Source: Tillandsia leiboldiana (taxonomy: Eukaryota; Streptophyta; Magnoliopsida; Poales; Bromeliaceae). Taken from it: a stretch of 64,000 nt of DNA. The stretch lies in NCBI GenBank assembly GCA_029204045.2, contig CM055066.1:51900991-51964990 (forward strand), written 5' to 3'. The notes below the pieces were generated by a model. That model did not search any database and had not been told where the DNA came from. It was given only the letters and a program-made list of their open reading frames with translations. Of the stretch, positions 12,501-23,253 are shown in pieces. Numbering within the stretch: the stretch's first letter is position 1; each line of letters begins with the position of its first letter. The translations under genes were made by a program, and so were the position numbers.

Positions 12501-13714
12501 ATATCATCACGAACTAAAATTCATATGCGCAGTTTTGAATGGCTTAAATAAGGTGCAAAAGGAATTACTAATTCTCTCCATAAACAAAATAGAGATAATT
12601 GCCTGTGTACCCCTGAAATCTGAAAAAATATCTGATTTACCCCTCTTATTTTTTTCTTTCCAATATACCCTTCATACGTTCCACCGTTATTAAAAATATC
12701 CCTACCGTTTTCCTTTGTTAAGTTAACTGGGTTAAACTAGAGTTAAATAATAATCGGAGTTGAAAACTATCAGATATACCTATTTTGTCCCTATCTACCC
12801 AAACTATTGAAAATTTTAAGGGTACATAAAAAAAGTTGATTATGGTAGAAGGATATATTTGAAAGAGCAAAATAGTAATTTCACACAGATAACGGCAGCT
12901 CACACTAACCGAGTTTAACTTCAGCGGTATTTTAGAAAGAAGTTGGAACGTAAGAAGGGTAGTTTTAATATTAACCTTCTAAGAGGGATAAATCTAAAAA
13001 CAGGGAAATTTTTAGGGGTATATAGGAAATTGCCCCAACAAAATACATAGAGATGTCCCCAAAGATTACCGTCAAAAAGCTATTTTTGTTAACCTACGCA
13101 GAACCTATCAGCGAATTAGAATGCTAAATTTTATGCTTACTCGATTCTCTCTGTGCACAAGAACAAGAACAATCAAATCGACAAAAAAATAAAAAATAAA
13201 AAAAATAATACAAAATAACAAGGAGAGAGGAAGAGAAAGATCAAACCTTTGAGCCGGATAGAGAGGGGCTTCTTCCCGAAGAGGCCCAGAAGTATCAGGG
13301 GCTCGAGGAAGTACCCGATCGAGCGGGTCAAACCGCAATCGTGCACGAGGTTCTTCCCCCCGATCAAAACCCCGGGCTTGTACATAAAATTCGTGCCTAA
13401 ATTCCCCCACGCCCCCAAAGCAAAACAAAACGAATCAAAGCTAGGGTTTTGTTGAAAAATCGAGAGAAGGGGGGGGAGAGATGGAGGGGGAATCGATTAG
13501 GGTATTTACCGCTTTCGCCGAACTCGACGAAGGAGTGGTCGGTGACCTTCTCGAGGAGGCGGAAGAGGGAGACCTCGTGGGGTCGGAGCCCCGGGAAGCT
13601 TTCGTCGGAGTGGATCTCCTTCACCGCGATCGGCGTCGCCGTGAGCGTCGCCAACACCAGCCGCTGCCGAAGGTGGCGGCTCCCCCTGAACCTCAGGTAC
13701 GTCGTCTTCCCCAT
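9551..13714 (-). CDS. RCL1: RNA 3'-terminal phosphate cyclase-like protein (18S pre-rRNA processing factor)
   Basis: Six minus-strand exons (13714-13510, 13396-13247, 12418-12237, 12149-11974, 10236-10026, 9760-9551) join with matching phases into 377 residues, about the usual RCL1 length. Diagnostic stretches in order: MGKTTYLRFRGS at the N terminus; FPGLRPHEVSLFRLLEK; LVHDCGLTRSIGYFLEPLIL; GITNDSKDPSVDTFR; GGGEVLLRVP; DEGMIKRIRGITFS; AARGVFNNFIPDVHIFTDHR; SPGYGMSLVAETTTG; GVVDSTHQ; and LTPYGIETLRNIRDFLGVKF near the end. RCL1 works with BMS1 in the nucleolar SSU processome and lacks cyclase activity; that role is known for the family and was not tested here. An in-frame ATG four codons upstream (MEVG) is possible. 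Introns contain MITEs (10305-10799, 11184-11715, 12592-13036). Confidence 0.93.
10305..10799. mobile_element. Tourist/PIF-Harbinger-like MITE in RCL1 intron
   Basis: Ends ggttgcgttt... and ...aaacgggccc are inverted relatives of each other. The element is flanked by TTA on both sides (10302-10304, 10800-10802). Inside, a block of about 57 bp containing gagagagaggagagagaggg and gatgatgagagtg is repeated in tandem (10504-10612). It lies between RCL1 exons 4 and 5. Confidence 0.7.
11184..11715. mobile_element. Mutator-like MITE, 'gggttaattgcat' family, copy 1
   Basis: Long terminal inverted repeats: gggttaattgcatacatgtc at the left and its inverse, ending ...caattaaccc, at the right. A perfect 9-bp target duplication TTTAAAATA lies at 11175-11183 and 11716-11724. 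A 9-bp duplication is the Mutator superfamily signature. It carries no ORF and lies in the RCL1 intron between exons 4 and 5. Confidence 0.88.
12592..13036. mobile_element. Mutator-like MITE, 'ggggcaattt' family
   Basis: Inverted ends are gagataattgcctgtgtacc and the inverse of ggggtatataggaaattgcc. A perfect 9-bp duplication AACAAAATA lies at 12583-12591 and 13037-13045. It sits in the RCL1 intron between exons 2 and 3. Confidence 0.85.
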
Positions 13715-13850
13715 CCCTACCTCCACCGATCTCTCTCCCTCTCCCTTTCTCTCTCTCGATCTCTACCTCCACCGATCTCTCTCCCTCTCCCTCTCCCTCT
13801 CTCTCGATCTCGATCTCTGCGTGGTGGTCGTAAAACCCTAATTACAGGGG
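13715..13850 (-). promoter_or_regulatory. CT/GA-rich 5' leader region of RCL1
   Basis: Tandem ctctccctctccctttctct blocks, including ctcgatctctacctccaccg twice, lie directly upstream of the RCL1 start on its 5' side. On the transcribed strand this is a GA-rich leader. An aaaccctaa element (telo-box type, common near ribosome-biogenesis genes) is visible at about 13831. Confidence 0.5.
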
Positions 13851-13980
13851 AGAAGAGAGAATTTGTTTTTATAAGAAATAATCTTATTTTATATTATAAT
13901 TTTAAAAATAATAATTCCTCCTATAATAAAATTTTCCATAAAAGTAGTCTTCTATATCAATACTATACTATATAATATAT

Positions 13981-14474
13981 GGGTTAATTGCATACATGTC
14001 CCTGTAAATATGTCGAATAGCAAATATATTCCTACAAAATTCAACCATTTGGAATCTGTTTATATTCTCTACGGTCATCTCCTTCCTAGCTTCGACCTCG
14101 CTTCGACATGGACGCGGACGGGAGCCTCACGCAGCTGCACCTGCTGGCCCCGCGCGGCGCGGCTGCATGCCGCGGTAGTTAACTAATTATTTATTAAATT
14201 AATTAAATAATTAACTAATATTTTATCTAATTAATTAAATAATATATTAAATAATTATAATATATAAAGGGTAAAAAGATAATTTTACTTTTTTTTTATC
14301 TAATCAAGGTTAAGCATTTAACCTATGGTTAACTCAACTTTTCTAACAGAGATGGACGGTAGGGGTAGATTTGAATAACGGTGAATTTTTGAAGGAATAA
14401 ATATGAAAAGTTGAATTTTGTAGGAATATATTTGCTATTCGACATATTTGCAGAGACCTGTATGTAATTAACCC
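13981..14474. mobile_element. Mutator-like MITE, 'gggttaattgcat' family, copy 2, with GC-rich insert
   Basis: It has the same inverted ends as the copy at 11184. A perfect 9-bp duplication ATAATATAT lies at 13972-13980 and 14475-14483. Unlike its relatives it carries a sharply GC-rich segment (about 14070-14180) containing a short open frame starting MDADGSLTQLHLLAP. This looks like captured host sequence, the Pack-MULE arrangement. It lies about 270 bp upstream of the RCL1 start. Confidence 0.85.
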
Positions 14475-14570
14475 ATAATATATAGTATAGTATAGATATA
14501 GATATAGAAAGATATAAATATAATATTAAATTTTAAATTTTAAAATATAAATTAATATATAATTATGTAT

Positions 14571-14827
14571 GGGTTAATTGCATATGGCTCTCTGTAAACA
14601 TATCGAATAGCAGATATATTCCTACAAAGTTTAAACATTTTTGAAAAGACAAAACTGTCATTTCACATGTAGTCTGTTAAAAAATAAATAATAAACTAAC
14701 GGTAATAAACCGGAGGGATATATATGAATAACTTAGAACTTTTGAAACGATAAATATGAAAAGTTAAACTTTGTAAAAATATATCTCCTATTCTATATGT
14801 TTATGGAGAGCCGTATGCAATTAACCC
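14571..14827. mobile_element. Mutator-like MITE, 'gggttaattgcat' family, copy 3 (short)
   Basis: Ends gggttaattgcatatggctc and ...gccgtatgcaattaaccc are inverted. The flanking 9-mers attatgtat and ataatgtaa agree at 7 of 9 positions. It is an internally shortened relative. Confidence 0.7.
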
Positions 14828-15940
14828 ATAATGTAAATCCATACTGAATTCAAATCTTTCGGTTTCCGTTTTTATTTTTTATATCCGTATTTAAAATTTT
14901 ATCTGTTTAGTATCGGATAAATTCGTTTCTATTTTTTATATCTGCTTTTAAATTTTAACAGGATATATTAGAAAGAAAGTTCTTTATAGAATTAGAAAGC
15001 GGTGAATATTTCACTGCTTTTAAAAATTTATTTTTATAAATATTTTTTCTAGAAGTTTATTTTTAAAATAAATTTTGTTATGAAGATTAGTTTACTAAAT
15101 AACCCGAGAAGAGAGGAGGACGACGGAAAACAAATTTTTTTTTATAAATAATCTTATTTTATATTATAATTTTAAAAATAACTCTTTGTAAAATAAAATT
15201 ATAAAAATAAACTTCTATATACAGTTAATCATTCACTGTTTTTAAAAGCGGTAAATAATTTATCGTACATAACTTTTTTTTTAATTAATTTATTTTCTAA
15301 ATTTAATTTATTTTTAATTTAAATTTGATTATTAGTTTAAATAATTATTAGTGATATTATTTTATTTTTTAAATTTAATTTGTTTTTTGGACCAAAAAAT
15401 TAAAAAATGTGAAAATATTCATTTAAAAGGAAAATAATATTTTAAAATTAAATTCAAATTTGATTATTTAATTTATTTTTAAAATTTGATTTGTTTTTAT
15501 TTATTTTTAATTTAAATTTAATTTTTAGTTTACATAGTTATTAATTGCATGAGTTTATTTTTTGATTAATTTATTTTAAAATTTTAATTTATTTTGAATT
15601 TTTAAATTTAAAATAATTTGAAAATATAAAAAAATATATTAACATTTAATAAACAAAAAATAAGAATATCTATTTGAGTCAAAAAGAACGTAAAATTTTG
15701 TTTTGCTTTGTGTAATTATTAGTGACATATATATTCTTCTATTGTTTTAAAAATTTCCTCTGTTAATTAATTTGTATCTAATTTTATATATAATATATAT
15801 ATTATATTAAATTTAACATTCTCCCTCTACAGTAACTGCTTTATCCCTCTACAATAATATTAACATTCTCCTTGTCGGATATGGTTGGATTTATTAAAAA
15901 AATCAGATATTTAAAAATTAATATCTACAATAATATCTAC
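14828..15940. other. Very AT-rich intergenic DNA
   Basis: Long A/T strings (ttttaaattt, aatttaattt) predominate. No gene, RNA or clean element end was found. Confidence 0.5.
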
Positions 15941-16113
15941 GAGTAATGCTACATGTACACCCCGAAGGGGTGTACATCCTACACCTCCACCCATTTAATG
16001 GTGTCGATATTTTTTACGGGTCACATCAAGTGACCCCTTATCACACCCCCACCCTTAGATGGGTGGGGGTGTGAGATGTACACCCCTTACGGGTGTACAA
16101 GTAGCATTTTCCT
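15941..16113. mobile_element. Five-hairpin Mutator-like MITE
   Basis: Runs from gagtaatgctacatgtac to gtagcattttcct. Internal palindromes include tgtacaccccgaaggggtgt, gggtcacatcaagtgacccc and cccccacccttagatgggtg. A 9-bp duplication aatatctac lies at 15932-15940 and 16114-16122. Confidence 0.8.
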
Positions 16114-16204
16114 AATATCTACATCCATATTTTTATTTTTTTTTCAAATAGGAATATGTGTAGAATACTAAAATTTGATATTTGTATTTGTATTCTATCG
16201 ATTT

Positions 16205-16650
16205 TATTTTACGACGAGTGCACAAATGAAAACAAAATTAATATGTGATTATAATATAAAAGTAAATCTCGAATTCACGACAAAATAAAAACATACAGAT
16301 TTATATAAAAAAAAAATTTACAAAGAAATATTACGGAGGAAAGAAAAGGACTTTACTATATAAAAAAGGGAAATACAAAATTGTTCTGTATTATATTGCT
16401 CGATCTCCTCAGGACAAAATAAATAAATAAATAAATATTCTTTACGAATATTTTTTAGTGGATCCGACCGCGGGGGCTTCGCTTCCCATACTTCTGTTCG
16501 ATGTCGGTGGTGGGCTTCGGGCTCGGCCCAAACCTCTGCTTCCACCTCTCACATTCAAATTTTTTTTTCCAAATATTTTTTAAGATTTTATGGTGGTACC
16601 GTAAAACCGTCGGCAAATCGAAAATATAAAATGGAAACGATATCTAACCA
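16205..16650. repeat. Interspersed repeat related to 35.2 and 52.4 kb (LTR-like)
   Basis: It shares ordered blocks with 35225-35630 and 52425-52765: a cgagcgcacaaa / cacgacaga-type start, acagatttacgtgg-like, a ctcgatctctctagggcaaa-like segment, gcggatcgga, and accgtaaaaccgtcggcaaa. The 75-residue minus-strand ORF here is a by-product. Probably an old LTR or other retroelement fragment. Confidence 0.45.
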
Positions 16651-16786
16651 CTTCCACCCATACCATTTAGGAGCTTATGCACAATATTATTTCTACATAT
16701 TCCAACCAAGAATTTGTAAATCAAGCCAACCAACAAAAACACCAACTAATTAATTGAGTTATAAGAAGTAGTTTAGCATGCATACA

Positions 16787-16820
<34 letters not shown>

Positions 16821-17235
16821 CATACATACATACATACATAAATAGTGTCAGATTTAAATTATCGATTTATCGGCGATTCAGATATGTAATCTTTGATTAT
16901 TTTCCTTCATGAAAAGCCCTTTTCTCAGATCAAAGAAGTTGCTGAATTCTGCAATAGGAGCAGAAATCAATCTGCCTCTGATGAAACTTCAGAACCTTTA
17001 ATTTTTGATTTAAGAAGATAAGCTCAGCTGATTTAACCACCTGCAGCTTAAAGCACCACTAAATTGCAATTTTCATAAGCAAATTAGAAGAAATTAAATA
17101 CCATATATAATTCATGCCTAACCTTTTAAGTAACTAAATCAAAAATATATGCCAACCAAAAACAAAAGGATAATTTTTTATATTATGTAAATTAACACTT
17201 ACACAAGAAAGAAAAAAAAGAAGAAGAACTAGTAC

Positions 17236-17482
17236 TTACTCTTGATTCCAACAAATTGGTTCTCCAAGACCAAAATAAGTAACATATTCATAGTCAAGTG
17301 CACCAGATTCAATGATGCAGAGATCCTCCAGGAGGGCCTCATACTGCCGCCGCGCGTCCTCCGCGCTCTTCTCTCTTCCGACCATCGACGCGATCGCCGC
17401 CCACCGGTCGGGGCTCCCCTCCTCGATCACCGCCAGCGCGAGCTCGAACCGCTTGTTCTCCTCCCAGCTCCATCTGCTGCTG

Positions 17483-17525
<43 letters not shown>

Positions 17526-17562
17526 TACTAGCACTTGCACCATCTTGATCACTATCTTTCAT
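17236..17562 (-). CDS. RADIALIS-like single-repeat MYB/SANT protein
   Basis: 108 residues on one exon. An acidic/Ser N terminus carries a run of about 15 Ser encoded by a CAG/TGC-type triplet repeat. One SANT/MYB repeat follows: RWSWEENKRFELALAV, then SPDRWAAIASMVG, then ARRQYEALLEDLCIIESG. This order (W-x-W-E-E-N, F-x-x-AL, D-R-W, R-x-Y-x-x-L-x-x-D) is that of RADIALIS-like proteins, small nuclear regulators that compete with larger MYB proteins in growth and flower symmetry. The tail, FGLGEPICWNQE, is unlike the RADIALIS proteins I recall. The stop overlaps a strong donor (A|gtaagt at 17239), so an alternative or real 3' exon is possible. Confidence 0.72.
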
Positions 17563-17708
17563 TCTTATTATAACTTTATATCTTTCTACTACTACTACTA
17601 CAACAAAAAAAGTGTTACAACCTCAGCACAAATAATAATAATAATAATAATAATAGTAAAAGGAATAGGAGGTGAACACAAGAGGAGGAATATAATTAAG
17701 TTTGAGAG

Positions 17709-17710
<2 letters not shown>

Positions 17711-17793
<83 letters not shown>
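17711..17793. repeat. (TA)n microsatellite
   Basis: About 40 uninterrupted TA units lie just 5' of the RADIALIS-like gene, after a short (TAA)n tract at 17634-17654. Confidence 0.95.
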
Positions 17794-17796
<3 letters not shown>

Positions 17797-18640
17797 TGTA
17801 AATTAAGAAAGAGGAGAGATACTTAATTTTGACCACTCTTTGGCAAAACATATATGAATGGTGTTTTGCTTTTGTTAGAAATTATATGTGGATATATATA
17901 TATACATGCCATTTTGAATTAGGCCACTAAAATTTACTTCTCCTTATTGCACTTTAATTATTTAACTTTTGAATTTACTAGAAAGTTAAAATTGATAAAA
18001 TCGACGGTAAATTTAATCGAATTGTTCTAATTTATTCAACTGAAATCATTCAATGTTTTAAAAAAATTTAAAAGTCAAAGAAGTGCTAATCAAAATAAAA
18101 TGGTGTCCATATTTTTTCATCTTAATTTTCTTTTTTCTTTTTTTTTTTCTTATCTTTTTTTATCTTTTCTTTGAGTGGAAGGGAATTGCCTAGCTTTCAC
18201 CTTTCATTCAAAAGTCTAACCATTTTATGGATTGTGGGACATGATTTTTTTTTTTAAAAAAAATCATACTAAATATAGAAGAATCAATCACATCATGCAT
18301 CATGCACAAATAATTGTCCCACATTACAAGGCAATGGAATCAAGATACCACAAACTCATCAAGATACCACAGGGTCATCAAAAGGAGTAGAATATTCAAA
18401 GAGTGGTATTTGTATCCTCTTTCACTTTGATTCCCCAAGATACTCTACTCCTCATACCTAATATTATTATTATTATTATTAAACATTATGTAAATACAAA
18501 AATTAGCTTAGGAATAATCTACACAACAATACCCACATTTAATATCTTCTCATTGTAATGATCCACACACAGTTAAGGTTAAGGCTGATGAATGACGTCC
18601 TTATAATTAAATAGTGGTGGGGGTTCTTTACTGCGCCCGA
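17794..18640. other. Intergenic, AT-rich
   Basis: No gene was recognised. A poly-T/A inverted stretch lies near 18248-18270 and a (TTA)n tract at 18462-18481. Confidence 0.4.
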
Positions 18641-19757
18641 TCTTTAATGGAATAAACTTATCAGAGCGCTTTACTATTTGAGAAGAAAACTACTGTGGGA
18701 GGGGAGAGCGTTCATGCCGTTCTCACAATGGTGGCAGGACGTCGTCAGGATTAAAGAGCTCTTCAGGGGTGGGGTCTCGTTCCAGCTCGGAAATAAAAAA
18801 AATATAATTTTTTGGTCAGATAGATGGTGTGGTAAGACGACCTTACAATCTATATATCTTTCCTGAGTTACACTTTGACGTGGAGTGGAAATTCGTTTTT
18901 GTCGGCAACTGCTTCGGACGATCGATCCAGATGGAGTAGATGGAAAATATTAAGAGGAGCCACACTGAGAGGGCAGAGGGGTTCTAGAGATATGCGCCAA
19001 CTAAGAGAGCTTCTGGCGGGCGTCGATCACCTTGGGATAGAGTAATGACAGTGTGGTGTGGCGGTGGCGTGAAAAAGGGTCCTTTTCTGTTAAGTCTACT
19101 TACTCGATACTTAGTGATGGGAGTATTAGAGACTTGTACGCCAAAACGCTGTGGAACCTTCGGATGCCGCTTAAAGTATAGATTCTCGTCTGGTTGGTGC
19201 TCAAGAGAAGGCTGCTAACAGCGGACAATTTGACTAGAAGAGATTGGGTGGGAACACTCGGTATGCTGTGCGGATGTGAGGAAGAGACGGTAGATCACCT
19301 CTTTGTGAGTTGCGTCTTTATACAGTTCGTTTTGGAAATGGGTGATGGGAAATTGTGGCCGGGGGTTATGATAAAAATATTAGGAGTGTCTGAAAGGAGT
19401 GGATGGTTCTGGAGGGACCGCTGTTAGGAATATAAATTTATTTTACCTATCGGCGACTTGGTCTGCCGTGGAAAATTAGGAAAAAAAATTATCTTTCATC
19501 AAATCAATACTAACCTACTTGGCAGAGCGGTGAAGCTATTGGAGTATTTGAGATGAGAGTGTTTGGTGATGAGAAAATTCTTTATTTTTTTTTTTTTATT
19601 ATTATTTTTTTTTTGTCGTGTGTTATCTTGATGTTTTGAGAGATCCAATTATCTCACTTATGTTGCTTAGTTCACGCTCGACTTGAATGAAGTAGGTAGC
19701 TTACTATTTTTTTCTCAAAAAATAAAAAATAAAAAAAAAATAAAAAATAAAAAATCC
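18641..19757 (+). pseudogene. Dead L1-type LINE, 3' part of reverse transcriptase ORF
   Basis: Frames 18678-18866 and 19194-19427 read as the C-terminal region of plant non-LTR reverse transcriptases. One has WWQDVVRIKELFRGG and IIFWSDRWCG; the other has VLKRRLLTADNLTRR and a zf-RVT-type pattern CGCEEETVDHLFVSC. The frames are broken by stops and shifts. The 3' end carries a LINE-type tail with a T-rich section, ggtagcttactatttttttctc and an A-rich end at 19719-19757. The 5' part is absent, as in typical 5'-truncated copies. Confidence 0.75.
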
Positions 19758-19817
19758 ACACATAATCTCTTTTGCATCTAAAATGAAATGATTGGACGCT
19801 AAAATATCTTTCAATTT

Positions 19818-19967
19818 AAGCTTTGGAGTGTACATCCTACACCCACCCATCTAAGGATAGAAAATTACTTCACAAATTGTGAAGTGACCTCTCACCACAC
19901 CCCACCCATTAGATGGATGGGGTGTATGATGTACACCCCCACAAGAGGTGTACATTTAGCATTTTCC
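19818..19967. mobile_element. Five-hairpin Mutator-like MITE, diverged copy
   Basis: Contains gtacatcctacacccaccca and, at the right, ggtgtacatttagcattttcc. A perfect 9-bp duplication TTTCAATTT lies at 19809-19817 and 19968-19976. The central palindrome (cttcacaaattgtgaag) differs from other copies. Confidence 0.75.
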
Positions 19968-20057
19968 TTTCAATTTAGACCCTCATGTTCTAATCAGATT
20001 CAATCAAACCATACACATAATTCAGCATCATCAAGATCAAGGGGATGCGAGATAAGC

Positions 20058-20092
<35 letters not shown>
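20058..20092. repeat. (TA)n microsatellite adjoining a MITE
   Basis: An uninterrupted TA run directly abuts the MITE that starts at 20093. A further TA run follows that MITE. Confidence 0.9.
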
Positions 20093-20095
<3 letters not shown>

Positions 20096-20326
20096 GTGCT
20101 GGAATGCTATTGATAGCACCATCCCAATTTTGCCACCCATTATATAACACTTGGATCGCATTGAGATTCGTGGAGGCTCTTTAATAAAAAGAAGAGAAAA
20201 GAAAAAATAAAAAATAAAAAACTCTTCTTTTTAATTAAAGAGCTTGCACGAATCTCAATGCGATCCAAGGACTACAAAATAGGTGACAAAGTTGGGCTGG
20301 TGCTATCAATAGCATTCCAACACAAC
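20093..20326. mobile_element. MITE of the 'ctggaatactatcgatagcac' family, near-complete palindrome
   Basis: The left half, gttgtgctggaatgctattg, is mirrored by the right end ...caatagcattccaacacaac. The inverted repeats extend for nearly 100 bp each (aatctcaatgcgatccaag appears in both orientations). It is flanked by (TA)n on both sides, so the target duplication cannot be measured. Confidence 0.75.
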
Positions 20327-20850
20327 TATATATATATATATATTCCGATATTATGATTTTGGTATTAAATATAATGAACCAATTCATTAATGCTAACAGT
20401 TTGGATTTACTTGTGTTTCGTGTTAATAATTTGTATTTAATAAATTATTATTATTAATGGACTGAATCTTTAAACTTATTATATAGTGTTACTATCATGT
20501 AGTTGTTGTTATGATTTACCCATCTTTACAATCTTTCAAAAGTTATTAATGCTTGTACGTTAAGATCACGTTCCCTAGCCTCTCGGGTTTTGACTTAAAA
20601 GTCGATGAAAAATCCGTTTGAGTTCGATTAATCGGGTCGGGTTTGTGTAAGGTTAGTTTTGATCAAATCTTAATTTGAACCCAAATTATAATTAGAATAG
20701 CAAATTTTTGAAGTGAAACCAATCCATGAGAAATAAATTAATTAAGCATTTTTTTGAAATTTATTTTTACACAAAAATTTATCCCAATCAATTGAAAAAA
20801 AACACACAAAAATAACAAAAAAAATGTCTATTCTATGAAAAGGGTTTGTT

Positions 20851-20881
<31 letters not shown>

Positions 20882-21655
20882 ATTTTTATGGTACCTAACA
20901 CATGAAATCCAAAAATCTCACCATAATTCCAACCACTATGTCACATTTTATGTTGAAAGAGATATATTCTCTTTTTTTAATTATTTTCTTTTTCCTATTT
21001 TTGGGGTTATTTTTGTGGATCTCAAAAAACATTGCACACTTTTAATATCCCTTGAATTAAATGAAAAGAATCAGAATCAACCTATAAGATTCCATCTTTG
21101 TATGGCACTTTTAATTCAAAGATCCAAATTTTATTTGAAGTAAAAAAAAAAAAAAAATCATGACTTAGAATAATTAACAACTTAAGTGAAACTTTGTAAC
21201 TTATAATTTGAGGACCAGGATGAGATATGCTGAAAAGTTGGGGACTAATGTTGCAATTTACCAGGGACAAAATTGTAAATATAATGTGATAGGCACTTAA
21301 TAATAAAAGCCCCTTTCTCAAAATAACGTGTAAAATACTCCTCCTGATTTTTCCACACATTGACCAGGATTTTCTATGTTATCCTGAGAGAGAGAAAGAG
21401 AATTGGAGAAATTTTTTTTTTTTTTTTTAAAAAAAATAATTAGAAAATTTTAGGGGTGTTGCTCCAAAATGTGAGGTTTGTGATCTTTTATTATTTTTTA
21501 GCTATGTTATATATTTTTGGTCCACAAACTATTAGTCATCGAACTTTAGTTTCTTATAATTACTGACTTAAATTTTTAAAATTATTGTAACAAAATTATT
21601 ATAATAAGTTAATAAAAAATATGGTTTATCTCTCTTAAAAGATTGCGTAAATTTT

Positions 21656-21712
<57 letters not shown>

Positions 21713-21932
21713 TTTTTGTTGAGCTTCTTACGAGAGAATTGTTCGTATATTTATAAGAGGGATCTTAACGTGTAAGTAAAAGATATATCCGAATCAGTTT
21801 ATGATTGATATAGAATATATCTCTAATTACTTTTTCAAATTAAAAACGTGATTAAATTTAGTCTAATTAGATAATATAATAATCATTGGATCAAATCTGA
21901 TCACAAAAGCATCCAATTTGGCCGGCCGAATG
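20327..21932. other. Gene-free AT-rich interval
   Basis: Contains (TTA)n-type tracts near 20851-20882, a poly-A run at 21141-21156, a poly-T/A inverted stretch at 21412-21437 and a (TA)n run at 21658-21704. No supported gene. Confidence 0.5.
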
Positions 21933-22190
21933 TAGGGTGTCAACGAGCCGAACAAGAGCGAGTTGGGATCGGCTCGAGCCGAACACGAGCTGGCTCGTTT
22001 AAATATCGAGCTGAAAAATTCGGCTCGTGTTCTGCTCGTTTATTAACGAGCCGAGCACGAGCTAGCTCGCGAACAATAAGTTTAATTTTAATTCATACTA
22101 TTAGGTGTAAAGTTTCAAAAAAATTAAAAATTAAAACTTTAATTTAATAATTAAAATTCACACAAAATTGATGGCCTAAAATCTAAATAG

Positions 22191-22286
<96 letters not shown>

Positions 22287-22510
22287 GAGCTGTTATCGAG
22301 CCGAACACGAGTTAGAGTTGATCCTAGCTCGTGTTCGGCTCGTTTATTAAACGAACTGAAAAATTTGGCTCGTGTTCGGCTCGTTTATTAAACGAACTGA
22401 AAAATTTGGCTCGTGTTCGGCTCGTTTACTAAACGAGCGATTCGATCTCGAGCTCATTTTGAGCCGAACACGAGCTGACTCACGAACAACGAACTGGATT
22501 GCCACCCCTA
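21933..22510. mobile_element. hAT-like MITE with 8-bp duplication
   Basis: Ends tagggtgtcaacgagcc and the inverse of gattgccacccctа-type sequence (TAGGGGTGGCAATCC). A perfect 8-bp duplication GCCGAATG lies at 21925-21932 and 22511-22518, the hAT signature. The interior repeats cgagccgaacacgagct in both orientations and a (TA)n run fills 22193-22284. Confidence 0.82.
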
Positions 22511-22661
22511 GCCGAATGTCAGCAAAGTCCTTAACCAACCGTGCTAGATATGATCATTAACTACTTAGCATGATTGTTTAAAGATGTACCTCTCAAATAT
22601 ACTTGCCAAAAAAAAAAAGAGTAAAATGTGATCATCCAATCATAGAGAGAGATAAAAGCTT

Positions 22662-22892
22662 TGTCATTGGAGCTAACCATCAATTCTAAAAGTTCGAATT
22701 ATTAAAAATACACAATCAATTCACTTAAAATATACAGACACAACGTTCATGGGTCTCGACCGGACTCAATCCACATATTGTTAGGTCTATATTGTGGACC
22801 GTATCCTCACTCAACTTATTAGTCTTATGAGTCTATTGTCACGGAGTAGAAAATTAGATCTATTTTTAACCCACAAATAAATAAATAGTGAT
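22662..22892. mobile_element. Solo LTR of the very small LTR-element family
   Basis: Aligns by eye along its length with the LTR at 28494-28774. Shared segments include agctaaccatcaattctaaa, acacaatcaattcacttaaa, tctcgaccggactcaa, actcaacttattagtct and ataaataaatag. Only one LTR is present, with no internal PBS/PPT segment. Confidence 0.7.
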
Positions 22893-23253
22893 CAAACTTA
22901 TCTCACACATTATATACATTGAACTTTTAAGATGACAAAAAATCCAAATAATCTACACAACAATTTGCTTGTCCCAGCATTTAATAACTACAAAATCACC
23001 TCAAAATCATGCAATGCAATGCAAACTACATAAAGAGGGTGAATGCTATACAAGTACTCAACACCCCTTCAATATTATTTTGATACAACACAGCATTTAC
23101 TTAAAAAAAATTATAGCTGTTTGATCATACCACACCTGCTCTGTACAATTACTCATACTAGAACTACTTCTAAACTGGTAACTATGTGCAGGTCCTGAAA
23201 AATGTTGCAGAACCACCACCCTTGCATTCTCCGATAAGAACACGAAGAACAAA

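Noticed and set aside
18678..19427. Two ORFs that might be small host genes
   Set aside because: Both match the C-terminal part of LINE reverse transcriptase and are separated by stops; a poly-A-like tail follows.
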